From the NCBI RefSeq assembly GCF_008727925.1, contig NZ_VTWT01000010.1, forward strand, positions 1 to 64,000: 64,000 nt of DNA, in the 5' to 3' direction. This stretch comes from Adhaeribacter soli (lineage in GTDB: Bacteria; Bacteroidota; Bacteroidia; Cytophagales; Hymenobacteraceae). Position 1 is the stretch's first letter. Every line of letters begins with the position of its first letter. The position numbers and the translations under genes are program-made. Positions 10,101-17,812 of this stretch are shown here, in pieces. Below the pieces are notes generated by a model. It was not told the DNA's origin, made no database searches, and saw only the letters and a list, made by a program, of their open reading frames with translations.

Positions 10101-10699
10101 CCGGTTGCATTATTAATATCGTAAAGCCTTACCGCAAAATTGGTAGCCAGCAGGATCTCAAACTCAAATCCGGGATTATCGACGCTTGCCTGCGGGTCGG
10201 CGTTTACGCCTGAAAAACCAAATTTACCGTCAGCATCTACCAGAATGCTGTAACCTTTGGAATTCGGCGCAATACCGCCCAGGCGAAAGCGGAACATAAA
10301 ATTACCGGCCGGGGAAAGGTAAGAAGATACAGGATATACCTTGGTACCGGGCACATCGGCAAAATCAGAAAAGCCTTGTCGTGGTCCCCTGGCCAAATCT
10401 TCCATGGGTTCTTTTCCCGGAAGCGGAAATGGTTTATAGGGAATTTCACTCTCGGTGGTATCGTTGGTTTGGAACCCGCGCTGTACCCCGGCAGTCTTCT
10501 TAGAAATATAACCATCCAGGTCCGGATCCAGCACTGGTTTTCCGTGATTGATATGAGGAGCCACCGTTCCGGTTCTGGCAGGTTCCACAATCAACCCTTT
10601 TGTTTGGGCAAAGGTATAATGGTTAAAGACAAGCACTAAAATCAGTCCCATGAAGGAGCCAATCCAGTTAAAGCCTCTCAGTGCATTGCGTAAATTCAT
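7103..10699 (-). CDS. Large Ig-repeat surface protein with T9SS type A sorting domain
   Basis: A 1198-residue secreted protein. Residues about 12-31 form a signal peptide (hydrophobic core, likely cut after TFAQ). Residues 35-330 resemble an exported-protein domain with no family I can name. From about 330 to 1010 there are repeated Ig-like modules with recurring TISGTSTEANGSVITIYLNG and GxVTNGTWS patterns, typical of adhesin-like stalks. The C-terminal segment ALLDWATA..FMVERSLNGKEF..QYYRLKQVDLDG is followed by the sorting domain LYPNPASRN...GMYLIKVGG over the last 80 residues. T9SS (Por) machinery is expected to export it and anchor it on the surface. A candidate promoter is at 10741..10772. 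The gene upstream on the same strand is a TPR-LuxR regulator, a possible controller. Ligand unknown. Confidence 0.88.
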   Translation of the reverse strand: MNLRNALRGFNWIGSFMGLILVLVFNHYTFAQTKGLIVEPARTGTVAPHINHGKPVLDPDLDGYISKKTAGVQRGFQTNDTTESEIPYKPFPLPGKEPMEDLARGPRQGFSDFADVPGTKVYPVSSYLSPAGNFMFRFRLGGIAPNSKGYSILVDADGKFGFSGVNADPQASVDNPGFEFEILLATNFAVRLYDINNATGTATQIGTDAELPYNTYAQKGIAYFENAGADYFYDFYIPFSKITAYFNGSSSLRPLVTTSTPLRMVANTIMAPQSVIKGPISDISGIDDRAYSNPAAAWEKLVNGFVAKAPDGTTTTYYQSFRSDAPVITSTSLVAGTGKTISGTSSEAAGTIIKIYRNGVYLGQTTVQAGGTWTYPATGTMTLTTNERYTATATFTGESESAFSNEVIVGTNCTYSTAPVLGTCTGVKGIDGTVPGAAAGTVIKIYDAKNPGVVFATVTTGGTGASSISATNPGSAFMFKYNNNYNNCNSGANDMPLGSYYVTATEAGKCESARTATSSSTCFGSAITYNLTLSTSPVLQSTTTLSGNVINGASVFVYVGGQYVGRATVTNGTTNATWTISNLVLRSGQTVQVEAVSGTSCSASITANVVNPSNPPIVNSPIRTNATTISGTSTEANGSVITIYLNGTPITGDVTSSTTTVTNGTWSFAKPAAVTLAVGSAITATATATGKTESPVSNSVAVTAIPPAVPALPNITGGPYLEGGTTVSGTGPANTPINVYIDGYLIGTVTSPTTTWTLNLTTAAPAGTHNNDLYAGGYLNATSGTIGSNESAYSNNTTGTYVIVQCNPPAIRTASLTNPQVCSGSATEFRLTGSQAGVIYTLMNGSTERGPSVLGTGDASPAYVSVISFPLTSSTSSPVTETFTIVAKSITGGTCTPTTMTLNPSANPPGVVTINPAPNTGLNVTAPASVAPGGTANVVVENSQLNYRYQLREGTTNIGGIVSGNGGNIYLPTGAINELKTFNVLATDVTRSTNCTAQLTRTVTINTDAPVAPLPVALVSFTGKLVNDLAVLDWATAIEKDNDHFMVERSLNGKEFTQIGKVKGNLNSSQWQTYSFTDMEPVSSLQYYRLKQVDLDGTFEYSKVIALDSKLNRKTEPILYPNPASRNASVLVESKMAETVTLAVYDAVGNLLTQKSVTLKTGSNLLPVETKDLPAGMYLIKVGGKEMNATLKLQKVSE

Positions 10700-11302
10700 A
10701 TCAAATTATATTTCTATTGTGGTTTTCAGAACTCAGTAAACAAAATTAATTCTAAATAACATGCTATATCAATCTATTCGGTAAACACCTGATTTTACCC
10801 GATAAAAGCCGTATTCATGCCGACGAAAATCTAAGCTTATTGCCTGTTAATAAGATTTACTTTACCTTTTTACAGCACACAAAAGCCTGGAACCCGATTG
10901 GAATAAAAAAAGTATAAACTTTTATCGCTTTTCCCCCTTTTCTTCGAAACCTTGTGAAAGCTTAATCGTTATGGGAATTGATGGTACTTAGCTAAAATTT
11001 ATCTGGATGAAACTCAGGTTAAAGTTGGTTATTTATCGCTGAACACCCCTCAAACGATCCGTTACAAAATCGTTACACTTTCTTATTCATCTGTTTTACA
11101 GATATTTACACTCCGCACTACGATCAGACAGGTAGCCCCCGGTAAAGCAAAACTTGCCGGACAAAACATCCTAAGAAAAGCGGGAGAAATAAAGCAGGCA
11201 GGAAATACCGAAAAGCGGAACTGGAAAAGCGGTAGCCTTTCAGAAAAGGAAGGTAGTTAAAACCAGAAGATTTTTATTAAAGCAGGAGCTTATCCGTACT
11301 GA
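10700..11302. other. 603-base intergenic region
   Basis: No coding frame is convincing. Apart from the candidate promoter at 10741..10772, I see no repeat, strong hairpin or RNA gene. Its size would leave room for a long leader or regulator binding sites upstream of the T9SS gene. Confidence 0.55.
10741..10772 (-). promoter_or_regulatory. Candidate promoter of the Ig-repeat T9SS gene
   Basis: On the minus strand, TTG (10772-10770), a 21-base spacer, then TAATTTTG (10748-10741), matching TAnnTTTG. It is 42 bases before the start codon. The region is AT-rich, so a chance match is possible. Confidence 0.45.
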
Positions 11303-13039
11303 TCAGATAGACACAATAAGTTCTTCCAGCGATTGTTCGCCCCGGCTCTCCAGTTTTTTGCGAAGGCGGTGGCGGGTAAGACGAATGGCTTCCGGGCTTA
11401 CCCCCAGCATGGCGGCCATTTCTTTGTTTGTAAGCTCCAGCTTGCTCAGTACCATAAACCGGGTTTCGGCCGGGCTTAAACCGGGGAGCTTTTCTTTTAA
11501 GCGTTGTAAAAATCCCTGATGAACCGTTTCGAAGGTCTGCCGGAAGTCTTCCCATTGATCATCGGTGAGAATGGTAGCCTGCTGGAGTTGCAATAACGCT
11601 TCCTGGTCAACTAAAACCCCGGTAGCTAAGGCGTGAGATTGCGCCTGCTTCAGGTCGGCGGCAAATTGCTCAAGCAGCTTGTTCTTCTCGCGGATACTTT
11701 GGGTAAAATCCTGCAGTTTTTGCGCGGCTTGTTGCAGTTCGTCTTCCATGGTGGCTTTTTCGGCCTGCAGCTTACCTTGTCTTTGTTTATAAAGCAGGCG
11801 CTGCCGGCTTATAACCAGCGTGGCAATAATTAAAAGCAACACCACCCCTACCAGCAAACTATTAACCCAAAGGCCCTGAAATTTTTTCTGCGCTTCCAGC
11901 CGGTCTACATCGGCCCGGTATTTTTCCAGCTCCGCTTTATTTTCGGCCCGGGCCAGTAAGAAAGCATCCCTGCGCTTGTAAAGGCTGTCTTTAACCATAG
12001 AAGCCGAATCGGTATAGCGGTAAGCCAGGTACATATTGCCTTGTTTGGCACTTAGCTGCGCCAGGATGGGGTAAAGTTCTTTCAGGTGCTGGTAGGGATT
12101 GCCGGTGTGGGGCAGTACCTCACGGGCCTGCTGTATTTGTCCGGCAAGTATAGCCCAGTTCTTCTTCAGCAGGTTAATTTTCATTAAGATCAGCAGCGAA
12201 TGCAGGCCGTTGTCTCTTTCGGAGGCTTTAAAACTTTCCCGGACATCCATTTCCAGTAACGGTATGGCCTCATCGTATTTCCCCTGCGCAAAATAGCTGA
12301 TACCGATATTACCAGCCGCAATGCCCATCCAGGTACTGTCGTTGATTGCCAGGGCCATGGCATACGCCTTGCGGAAGTTTTTCTCGGCCTCCGGGTACCG
12401 TTTTTCGGAACGGTGAATGAGCCCAAGGGTATTCTGAAGGTTTATCGGAAAGCGTTTTTTATAAGATGGCGGTAACTTCTGGGCTTCGGCAAAATATTTC
12501 CGGGCATTCTGGTTATCGCCGAAATTAAAATAGGCCGATCCGATATTGGCAATCAGTTCCTGCTTTTCCGGCAATGCAGCATCCGGCATTTCTTTCAGCA
12601 ACTGGTAATAAGCCAGGTAATTTTCGAAGCTGGGGCCATGCTTATGCATGATATGATAATAGTAATGCGCCAGTTTATCGCGGGTCCTGATCTGCAGTTG
12701 CTTTATTTTTTTCTCGTCGGCAATTTCCCGCAAAGCCAATAGCTTCTTTTCAGCCAAAGGGTGGTCGGGTTGCCGGCCTACCATATAATAAGTGTAGCGG
12801 ATCAGCTTCGTTTCAAGAAAAAGCTCCTCGTCAGAATTCGCAAGGGCCAGCCGGGCAAGTTTTTCTATTTCCGGAAAGAGCGTTAGGGAATCCTGACGCA
12901 GGATCTTGCCCGAGTAGTACGTAGAATCTAAATAAATAGAGCGCTCGGCGTAAGTTTTGTTCAACAGAAAACCGGGCTGCCCGGAAACAGCAAACGGAAG
13001 AACCAGAAATACGAGCAGAAAAGCAATGCGGGCTGACAT
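11303..13039 (-). CDS. Membrane-anchored TPR-LuxR transcriptional regulator
   Basis: A 578-residue one-protein regulator of a type common in Bacteroidota. A signal peptide (residues 1-20, ending VSGQ) leads into a periplasmic region of tetratricopeptide repeats (about 120-370; for example ELIANIGSAYFNFGDNQNAR and MGIAAGNIGISYFAQGKYDE). One membrane helix follows (about 393-411, LLVGVVLLLIIATLVIS), then a charged coiled coil (415-480). The C-terminal LuxR-type helix-turn-helix reads LSPAETRFMVLSKL..TNKEMAAMLGVSPEAIRLTRHRLRKKL. There is no receiver or kinase domain, so signal probably passes directly from the periplasm to DNA. It lies 0.6 kb upstream of a T9SS surface-protein gene on the same strand, a plausible target (inference). 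Confidence 0.88.
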   Translation of the reverse strand: MSARIAFLLVFLVLPFAVSGQPGFLLNKTYAERSIYLDSTYYSGKILRQDSLTLFPEIEKLARLALANSDEELFLETKLIRYTYYMVGRQPDHPLAEKKLLALREIADEKKIKQLQIRTRDKLAHYYYHIMHKHGPSFENYLAYYQLLKEMPDAALPEKQELIANIGSAYFNFGDNQNARKYFAEAQKLPPSYKKRFPINLQNTLGLIHRSEKRYPEAEKNFRKAYAMALAINDSTWMGIAAGNIGISYFAQGKYDEAIPLLEMDVRESFKASERDNGLHSLLILMKINLLKKNWAILAGQIQQAREVLPHTGNPYQHLKELYPILAQLSAKQGNMYLAYRYTDSASMVKDSLYKRRDAFLLARAENKAELEKYRADVDRLEAQKKFQGLWVNSLLVGVVLLLIIATLVISRQRLLYKQRQGKLQAEKATMEDELQQAAQKLQDFTQSIREKNKLLEQFAADLKQAQSHALATGVLVDQEALLQLQQATILTDDQWEDFRQTFETVHQGFLQRLKEKLPGLSPAETRFMVLSKLELTNKEMAAMLGVSPEAIRLTRHRLRKKLESRGEQSLEELIVSI

Positions 13040-13519
13040 TACAGCAGATGTGATTTCAATACAAATATATAATTAAATATTATTTTCGTTATATACTTAT
13101 CAGGAAATAAATCAGCTGCACAGGATGCCAAAATGGTTAAAACCCACCTAATCTGTATTTTAACCGGAAAAACGCTATATAACCCGAACCAGAACAGCCA
13201 GGCAGCGGTACGCTACGGTTGACAAATGAAGAAACGATGAATTCTGCCCGGGAATTTAGCCACTTACTTATCTTTTTCCGTGAGCGGCTGCCGCCGGCAA
13301 AACATTTTTTTCTCCGCCTAGTTAAAATTCAGTAACTCCCTGTTCCTGAAAAAATGCTTATAGAATGCAACGAGCACTAATATTTCCGCATCTCTATTAT
13401 CTGATATTTATCCGAAGGAAAATTTTCTCGCAAACTATTGTATCGGGAAACCTTTTCCTTTTATTACCTTTGTAAATGCTTTACTTTTAAAGCAAGTATT
13501 TTTTACTTCACTAATTCCT
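13040..13519. other. Divergent intergenic region before clpX
   Basis: 480 bases separate two divergent genes. No gene is visible. It is AT-rich on the left; on the right it holds a candidate clpX promoter. A CAAATATA at 13063-13070 (TATATTTG on the minus strand) could serve the TPR-LuxR gene but lacks a matching upstream box. Confidence 0.5.
13438..13472 (+). promoter_or_regulatory. Candidate clpX promoter
   Basis: A perfect TAnnTTTG box (TACCTTTG, 13465-13472) with TTG at 13438-13440. The 24-base spacer is longer than the usual 19-21, so the upstream element is uncertain. The start codon is 47 bases further on. Confidence 0.5.
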
Positions 13520-14740
13520 ATGGCAGAAATTATTTGCTCCTTCTGCGGCAAACAGAAAAAAGAGGTTTCGGTAATGATCTCGGGCGTAAATGCACACATC
13601 TGTGAGCGTTGCGTAGGCCAGGCTCAGCAAATCCTGAACGAGGAAAACAAGATCCGGTCGAAAGAGAAAACCCCGAAATTCAACCTGGTGAAACCACGGG
13701 AAATGAAGGATTACCTCGATCAGTTTGTGGTAGGCCAGGACGAAGCCAAAAAGGTAATGAGCGTGGCAGTGTACAACCATTACAAACGCCTGATGCAAAG
13801 CCCGAAACAGGATGACGTGGTGATCGAGAAATCGAACATAATAATGGTAGGCGAAACCGGAACCGGTAAAACGTTTCTGGCCCGCATGCTGGCCGGTATG
13901 CTGCAGGTGCCTTTCTGCATTGCCGACGCCACCGTTTTAACCGAAGCCGGTTACGTGGGAGAAGACGTGGAAAGCATTTTAACCCGCTTACTACAGGCTG
14001 CCGATTACAACGTAGAAGCGGCCGAACGCGGCATTGTATACATCGACGAGATCGATAAAATTGCCCGCAAGAGCGATAACCCCAGCATTACGCGCGATGT
14101 AAGCGGCGAAGGCGTGCAGCAGGCCATGCTGAAACTGCTGGAGGGCTCGGTAGTGAATGTGCCGCCGCAAGGAGGCCGCAAACACCCGGAGCAAAAAATG
14201 ATCTCGATCAATACGGAAAACATCCTGTTTATCTGCGGCGGTGCTTTTGTTGGCATCGACCGGATCATTAAGAGCCGCCTGAATACCAAACCGATCGGCT
14301 TTGCAAAAACGTCGCTGGAAGAAACCGATCATAATAACTTCCTGAAATACATTTCGGCCCAGGACCTGAAAGCGTTTGGTTTAATTCCGGAGCTCATCGG
14401 TCGATTGCCGGTACTCACTTTCCTGAACCCGCTCGATGCCGAAACGCTGCGCCTGATCTTAACGCAACCGAAAAACTCCATTGTAAAGCAATACAAGCGC
14501 TTGTTCGAAATGGAGAACATCAAGCTTAACTTCGATGAAGACGCGCTGAACTACATTGTAGAGAAAGCCTCCGAATATAAATTAGGCGCCCGCGGCTTAC
14601 GCTCCATTTGCGAAAGCATTATGACCGATGCCATGTTCGACCTGCCTTCAGAATCGGAAGTGAAAGACCTCTTAATCGACCTGGATTACGCCCGCGAGAA
14701 ATTTGAAAAATCGGCACTGAAGCAACTGAAGGTTGCGTAG
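13520..14740 (+). CDS. clpX: Clp protease ATP-binding subunit ClpX
   Basis: AAA+ unfoldase that recognises tagged substrates and feeds them to ClpP. At 406 residues it is normal length. The N-terminal zinc-binding domain shows CSFCGK and CERC (four Cys). Walker A is GETGTGKT near residue 113; here Glu replaces the more usual Pro, but all nucleotide-contacting positions are kept. Walker B is [11 protein letters not shown] near 172. The GYVGEDVE pore-loop segment and the ARGLRSICE sensor-2 helix are present. It starts at ATG 13520 with its own candidate promoter and ends in a strong terminator, so it is a separate transcription unit from clpP. Confidence 0.97.
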   Translation: MAEIICSFCGKQKKEVSVMISGVNAHICERCVGQAQQILNEENKIRSKEKTPKFNLVKPREMKDYLDQFVVGQDEAKKVMSVAVYNHYKRLMQSPKQDDVVIEKSNIIMVGETGTGKTFLARMLAGMLQVPFCIADATVLTEAGYVGEDVESILTRLLQAADYNVEAAERGIVYIDEIDKIARKSDNPSITRDVSGEGVQQAMLKLLEGSVVNVPPQGGRKHPEQKMISINTENILFICGGAFVGIDRIIKSRLNTKPIGFAKTSLEETDHNNFLKYISAQDLKAFGLIPELIGRLPVLTFLNPLDAETLRLILTQPKNSIVKQYKRLFEMENIKLNFDEDALNYIVEKASEYKLGARGLRSICESIMTDAMFDLPSESEVKDLLIDLDYAREKFEKSALKQLKVA

Positions 14741-14774
14741 GTTCGAATTTTCGATGTTCGAATGTTCGATTTAT

Positions 14775-14808
14775 AAAAAAAGCTCCGGAGAGATCCGGAG
14801 CTTTTTTT
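14775..14808 (+). terminator. Intrinsic terminator after clpX
   Basis: A 15-bp stem (14775-14789 with 14794-14808) with a GAGA tetraloop, flanked by A-run and T-run. A dispersed repeat begins in its T-tract. Confidence 0.92.
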
Positions 14809-14905
14809 GTCTGAACTATGATTTATTTGATTTTTATGATTCTTATGAATCCTTTCATTCAATGTACGGGCGGGGCTTGTCCCCGCCCCACGATATTGCG
14901 ATAAA
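14802..14905. repeat. Terminator-abutting dispersed repeat with GC-rich hairpin
   Basis: It starts with TTTTTTTGTCTGAA, the same 14 bases that open the copies at 50579 and 63545. It ends in a second motif: GTACGGGCGGGGCTTG near 14864-14879, followed by CCCCGCCCCACG, forming a GC-rich hairpin. A diverged version of this second motif is at 63643-63670. No gene is present. Confidence 0.75.
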
Positions 14906-14974
14906 GCATTACGAAAAAATATTGCGGGAAAGCCTAGCAATTTTTCCAGAAAAAAATAGCGTAAGATTAAAACC

Positions 14975-16093
14975 CTAAGCTTCCTTTTCCTTCAGATATC
15001 CTACCATTAATTTAGCAGCCTGTTCGGCGGTATTGGCGCTTCCTAATTTCGCTTTAATCTCCGCATAGCCGTTAAGCATTTGCTGGCGGTAAGGTTTTTC
15101 GAAAAGAATGCGCTTTAGTTCTTCGGAGATTTTATGCGGGTTCAGTTCTTCCTGGATAAGTTCTTTTACCACTTCCTTATCGGCAATTAAATTAACCAGC
15201 GAAATGTAATTTACCTTGATCACCATTTTACCGATGGCGTAGGAAATGGCGCTGGTTTTATAGCAGACAATTTGGGGCACGTTGAACAAAGCCGTTTCCA
15301 GGGTAGCCGTACCGGAAGTTACTAAGGCTGCTTCGGCGTGCGAAAGCAGGTCGTAAGTTTGTTCGTAGAGGATCTTGATGTTGGTGCCTTGCGTAAATTG
15401 CGCGTAAAATTCCGGGCTGAAGGTAGAAACGCCGGCCACTACGAATTGATGTTCCGGAAAATCGGGCATAACCTGCAGCATGATGCGGAGCATATTCTCG
15501 ATTTCCTGTTTGCGGCTGCCGGGTAAAACGGCAATGATCGGCTTTGCTCCTAATTCATTTTTCGGTAAGAAATCCTCAGAAACCTTATGCGCATTTACGC
15601 TGTCGGAAACAGGGTTGCCAATGTAATCGGTTTTATAATCGAAGCGCTGGTAAAAATCTTTCTCGAAGGGCATGATCACGAACATGCGGTCTACGGACTT
15701 TTTAATGCCGTATACACGCCCCTGGTTCCAGGCCCAGATCTTCGGAGAAATGTAGTAGAACGTTTTGAACCCGTTGGCTTTGGCGAACTTTGCAATGCGC
15801 ATGTTAAAACCGGCATAATCTACCAGAATTACCACGTCGGGCTTCCAGCTTAGAATATCCTGCTTGCAATGCTTTAGAAAACGGGAAATTTTGAAAATAC
15901 TTTTAGCTACTTCCACAAAGCCCATGAAAGCCATTTCGCGGTAATGCGTAACCAGCTCCCCTCCTACAGCCTGCATCTGCTCGCCCCCCCAGAAACGGAA
16001 TTCTGCCTCCGGATCCTGGAGTTTGAGTTGCTTCATCAGATTAGAAGCATGCATGTCGCCCGAGCGTTCGCCGGCTATGAGGTAGTATTTCAA
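14975..16093 (-). CDS. lpxB: Lipid-A-disaccharide synthase
   Basis: Glycosyltransferase of lipid A synthesis: it joins UDP-diacylglucosamine and lipid X to form the tetraacyl disaccharide at the inner membrane. About 372 residues from the chosen start. The N-terminal YLIAGERSGDMHASNLM is the family signature (AGExSGD). Other family stretches are VILVDYAGFNMRIAK (near 93), YYISPKIWAWNQGR and VLPGSRKQEIENML (near 190), and a C-terminal TSGTATLETALF. I choose TTG at 16093-16091, just before KYYLIAGE; the in-frame codons upstream, beginning at an ATG at 16150, run through a tandem heptamer tract and look non-coding. It follows the PTPS gene on the same strand and may be expressed with it. Its 3' end faces clpX. 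Confidence 0.94.
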   Translation of the reverse strand: MKYYLIAGERSGDMHASNLMKQLKLQDPEAEFRFWGGEQMQAVGGELVTHYREMAFMGFVEVAKSIFKISRFLKHCKQDILSWKPDVVILVDYAGFNMRIAKFAKANGFKTFYYISPKIWAWNQGRVYGIKKSVDRMFVIMPFEKDFYQRFDYKTDYIGNPVSDSVNAHKVSEDFLPKNELGAKPIIAVLPGSRKQEIENMLRIMLQVMPDFPEHQFVVAGVSTFSPEFYAQFTQGTNIKILYEQTYDLLSHAEAALVTSGTATLETALFNVPQIVCYKTSAISYAIGKMVIKVNYISLVNLIADKEVVKELIQEELNPHKISEELKRILFEKPYRQQMLNGYAEIKAKLGSANTAEQAAKLMVGYLKEKEA

Positions 16094-16100
16094 AATTTGA

Positions 16101-16132
16101 ATTGTTGATTGTTGATTGTTGATTGTTGATTG
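16101..16132. repeat. ATTGTTG tandem heptamer tract
   Basis: About 4.5 copies of ATTGTTG lie directly upstream of the lpxB start. Related AT-rich AACAAT/TTAACAAT words follow to about 16180, filling the whole gap between lpxB and the PTPS gene. Confidence 0.85.
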
Positions 16133-16183
16133 AATTACCCGGAAAACCAATTAGCAATTAACAATCAGCAATTAACAATAAAA

Positions 16184-16612
16184 TTACTCGCCGTAATATT
16201 CCACGAAGTTGCGTGGCGTTTCGTAGAGTTTGAGGCTGTGGAGCTTAGCGCCAGAAGCTGGGGAAGCGATTTTTTCAATTTTTGGGGCCAGGATATTCCA
16301 GAATTCGATCACTAAATTTTCGGTGCTGGCCAGCTTGCCTTCCATGAAAGATACGTCCAGGTTCAGGTTCTTATGGTCTACTTTCTGAATGATGTTCTCG
16401 CGGATCAGGGTGCTGAGTTTTTTAAGATCGATCACGAAGCCGGTCTCCGGATCGGGCTTGCCCTTTACCGTTACGATCAGGTCGTAATTATGGCCGTGCC
16501 AGTTCGCGTTGGCGCAGGGCCCGAAAATTTCCTGGTTCTTCGATTGCGACCAGTTCGGGTTATGTAGTTTATGGGCGGCGTTAAAGTGCTCGGTCCGGCT
16601 TACGTAGATCAT
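16184..16612 (-). CDS. 6-pyruvoyl-tetrahydropterin synthase / QueD family protein
   Basis: A 142-residue Zn-dependent lyase of the PTPS/QueD family, acting on dihydroneopterin triphosphate. Zinc ligands are His in HFNAAH (residue 14) and the two His of NWHGHNY. The catalytic Cys sits in GPCANANWHGH, with a C-x5-HGH spacing like that of animal PTPS (CNNPNGHGHNY, from memory) and unlike the C-x3-HGH of many QueD proteins. VDHKNLNLDV, ASTENL and the C-terminal LYETPRNFVEYYGE also follow the PTPS pattern. It could therefore make 6-pyruvoyl-tetrahydropterin, or 6-carboxy-tetrahydropterin for queuosine; the neighbours do not decide this. It starts at ATG 16612. Confidence 0.9.
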   Translation of the reverse strand: MIYVSRTEHFNAAHKLHNPNWSQSKNQEIFGPCANANWHGHNYDLIVTVKGKPDPETGFVIDLKKLSTLIRENIIQKVDHKNLNLDVSFMEGKLASTENLVIEFWNILAPKIEKIASPASGAKLHSLKLYETPRNFVEYYGE

Positions 16613-16616
16613 TAAT

Positions 16617-16808
16617 TTAATGTGCTAATGGCTTAATATGGTAATGTGCTAATTTTTAAATGGTTTAAATGGCGTAATTGTTAATGTAATTGTTTGAAAA
16701 TCGGTAGGGTTTAAGGCTAAAAAAGTCAGCAGAAACTGACCTGATTGCACCATTACCCGATTTCCAAATCCATTAACACATCAGCACATTAACCCATTAG
16801 CACATTAA
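16617..16808. repeat. Inverted-repeat element between PTPS and permease genes
   Basis: Arms 16617-16637 and 16788-16808 are inverted copies with 20 of 21 bases matching (TTAATGTGCTAATGG core). Each arm has a second, shorter copy of the AATGTGCTAAT word beside it (near 16642 and 16775). The right arm overlaps the stop codon of the permease gene. No gene is visible between the arms. Confidence 0.85.
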
Positions 16809-17812
16809 CCAAATTTATAATTCTTTTTCAGGAGCAAATATACGAAAAAAGGCACCCCGAACAGCGAAGTTACGACGCCAACCGGCAATCCGGCGGGCGG
16901 AAAAACGATGCGGGACAAAAGATCGCAGACGAGCATGAACAAACCGCCGGTCAGGGCACAGAAAATCAGGTTCAGTTTGCCGGTTATGCCCAACAAACCA
17001 CGGGTTACGTGCGGAATGATGAGGCCCACAAAGCCAACCGGTCCGGAAAGCGCTACGGCAAAGCCGGTTACTACCGAGACCGTGAGCAAAATGATCCAAC
17101 GTGTTTGCGCTACGTTTACACCTAACATTTTGGCACGTTCAGGACCAAGTAAAAGTACATTCAGGCGCTTTTGCATGAACATGAAAATTACCAAAGCCAG
17201 CAACAAAGCCACCGCCGGATAAGGCAACGATTCCCAGCTGGCTTTTTCAAAACCGCCCATGGCCCAGAAAATTACCGATTTCAGTTTGCCTTCGGAAGAG
17301 GAAAGAAAGGTAATGAGCGAAGTTAAGGCCCCGATAAGGGATGTTAACGCAATACCGGCCAGCAGCATCTGGGAGGGAATAAGTTGCCCGGAGCGGGTAC
17401 CAAGGGCGACCACGATTATCGTTACCACAAACGAACCCAGCAAAGCGGCAAAAGGCGGCAGGTAAATTCCGAAAACGGTTAGGTTGGTGAAGGCAAAAAA
17501 GCAGAACGAGGCTCCGAAAGAAGCTCCCGAAGCGGTGCCCAAAATGTAAGGATCAGCCAAGGCATTGTTGATCATGGCCTGCATGAGGTAGCCGCAAAAA
17601 GCCAGCGAACCGCCTACGCAAATAGCCAAAAGCAAACGCGGCAAACGCAAATGCAGCACCGCAAAATGCGCCGGATCTTCGGGATTATAATTAAAAAGGG
17701 CGTTCCAGACGGTAGCGAAATCGGTCTCGAAACTGCCCAGCTTCAGCCCGGCCACCGTTACCGCAAAGGTGAGGAACAGCATTAAAAGAATATAAAGCAG
17801 CGGCCGATTCAC
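16805..17812 (-). CDS. FecCD/BtuC-family ABC transporter permease
   Basis: Inner-membrane permease of the siderophore/heme/cobalamin importer family (335 residues, about ten membrane segments). Family features include the segment LRLPRLLLAICVGGSLAFCG (residues 48-67) and GPVGFVGLIIPHVTRGLLG near 255, which contains the coupling-helix region that docks the ATPase. It starts with GTG at 17812, overlapping the TGA stop of the binding-protein gene by four bases (GTGA), so translation is probably coupled. No ATPase gene follows; the next gene is the unrelated PTPS gene. The substrate may be an iron chelate, heme or cobalamin. Confidence 0.92.
   Translation of the reverse strand: MNRPLLYILLMLFLTFAVTVAGLKLGSFETDFATVWNALFNYNPEDPAHFAVLHLRLPRLLLAICVGGSLAFCGYLMQAMINNALADPYILGTASGASFGASFCFFAFTNLTVFGIYLPPFAALLGSFVVTIIVVALGTRSGQLIPSQMLLAGIALTSLIGALTSLITFLSSSEGKLKSVIFWAMGGFEKASWESLPYPAVALLLALVIFMFMQKRLNVLLLGPERAKMLGVNVAQTRWIILLTVSVVTGFAVALSGPVGFVGLIIPHVTRGLLGITGKLNLIFCALTGGLFMLVCDLLSRIVFPPAGLPVGVVTSLFGVPFFVYLLLKKNYKFG

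Noticed and set aside
13850-13880. ClpX Walker A (GETGTGKT) as a possible inactivating change
   Set aside because: Gly-x4-Gly-Lys-Thr is intact; the Glu for Pro change lies at a position that does not contact nucleotide.
14733-14978. An 81-codon frame after clpX
   Set aside because: It spans the clpX terminator and a dispersed repeat.
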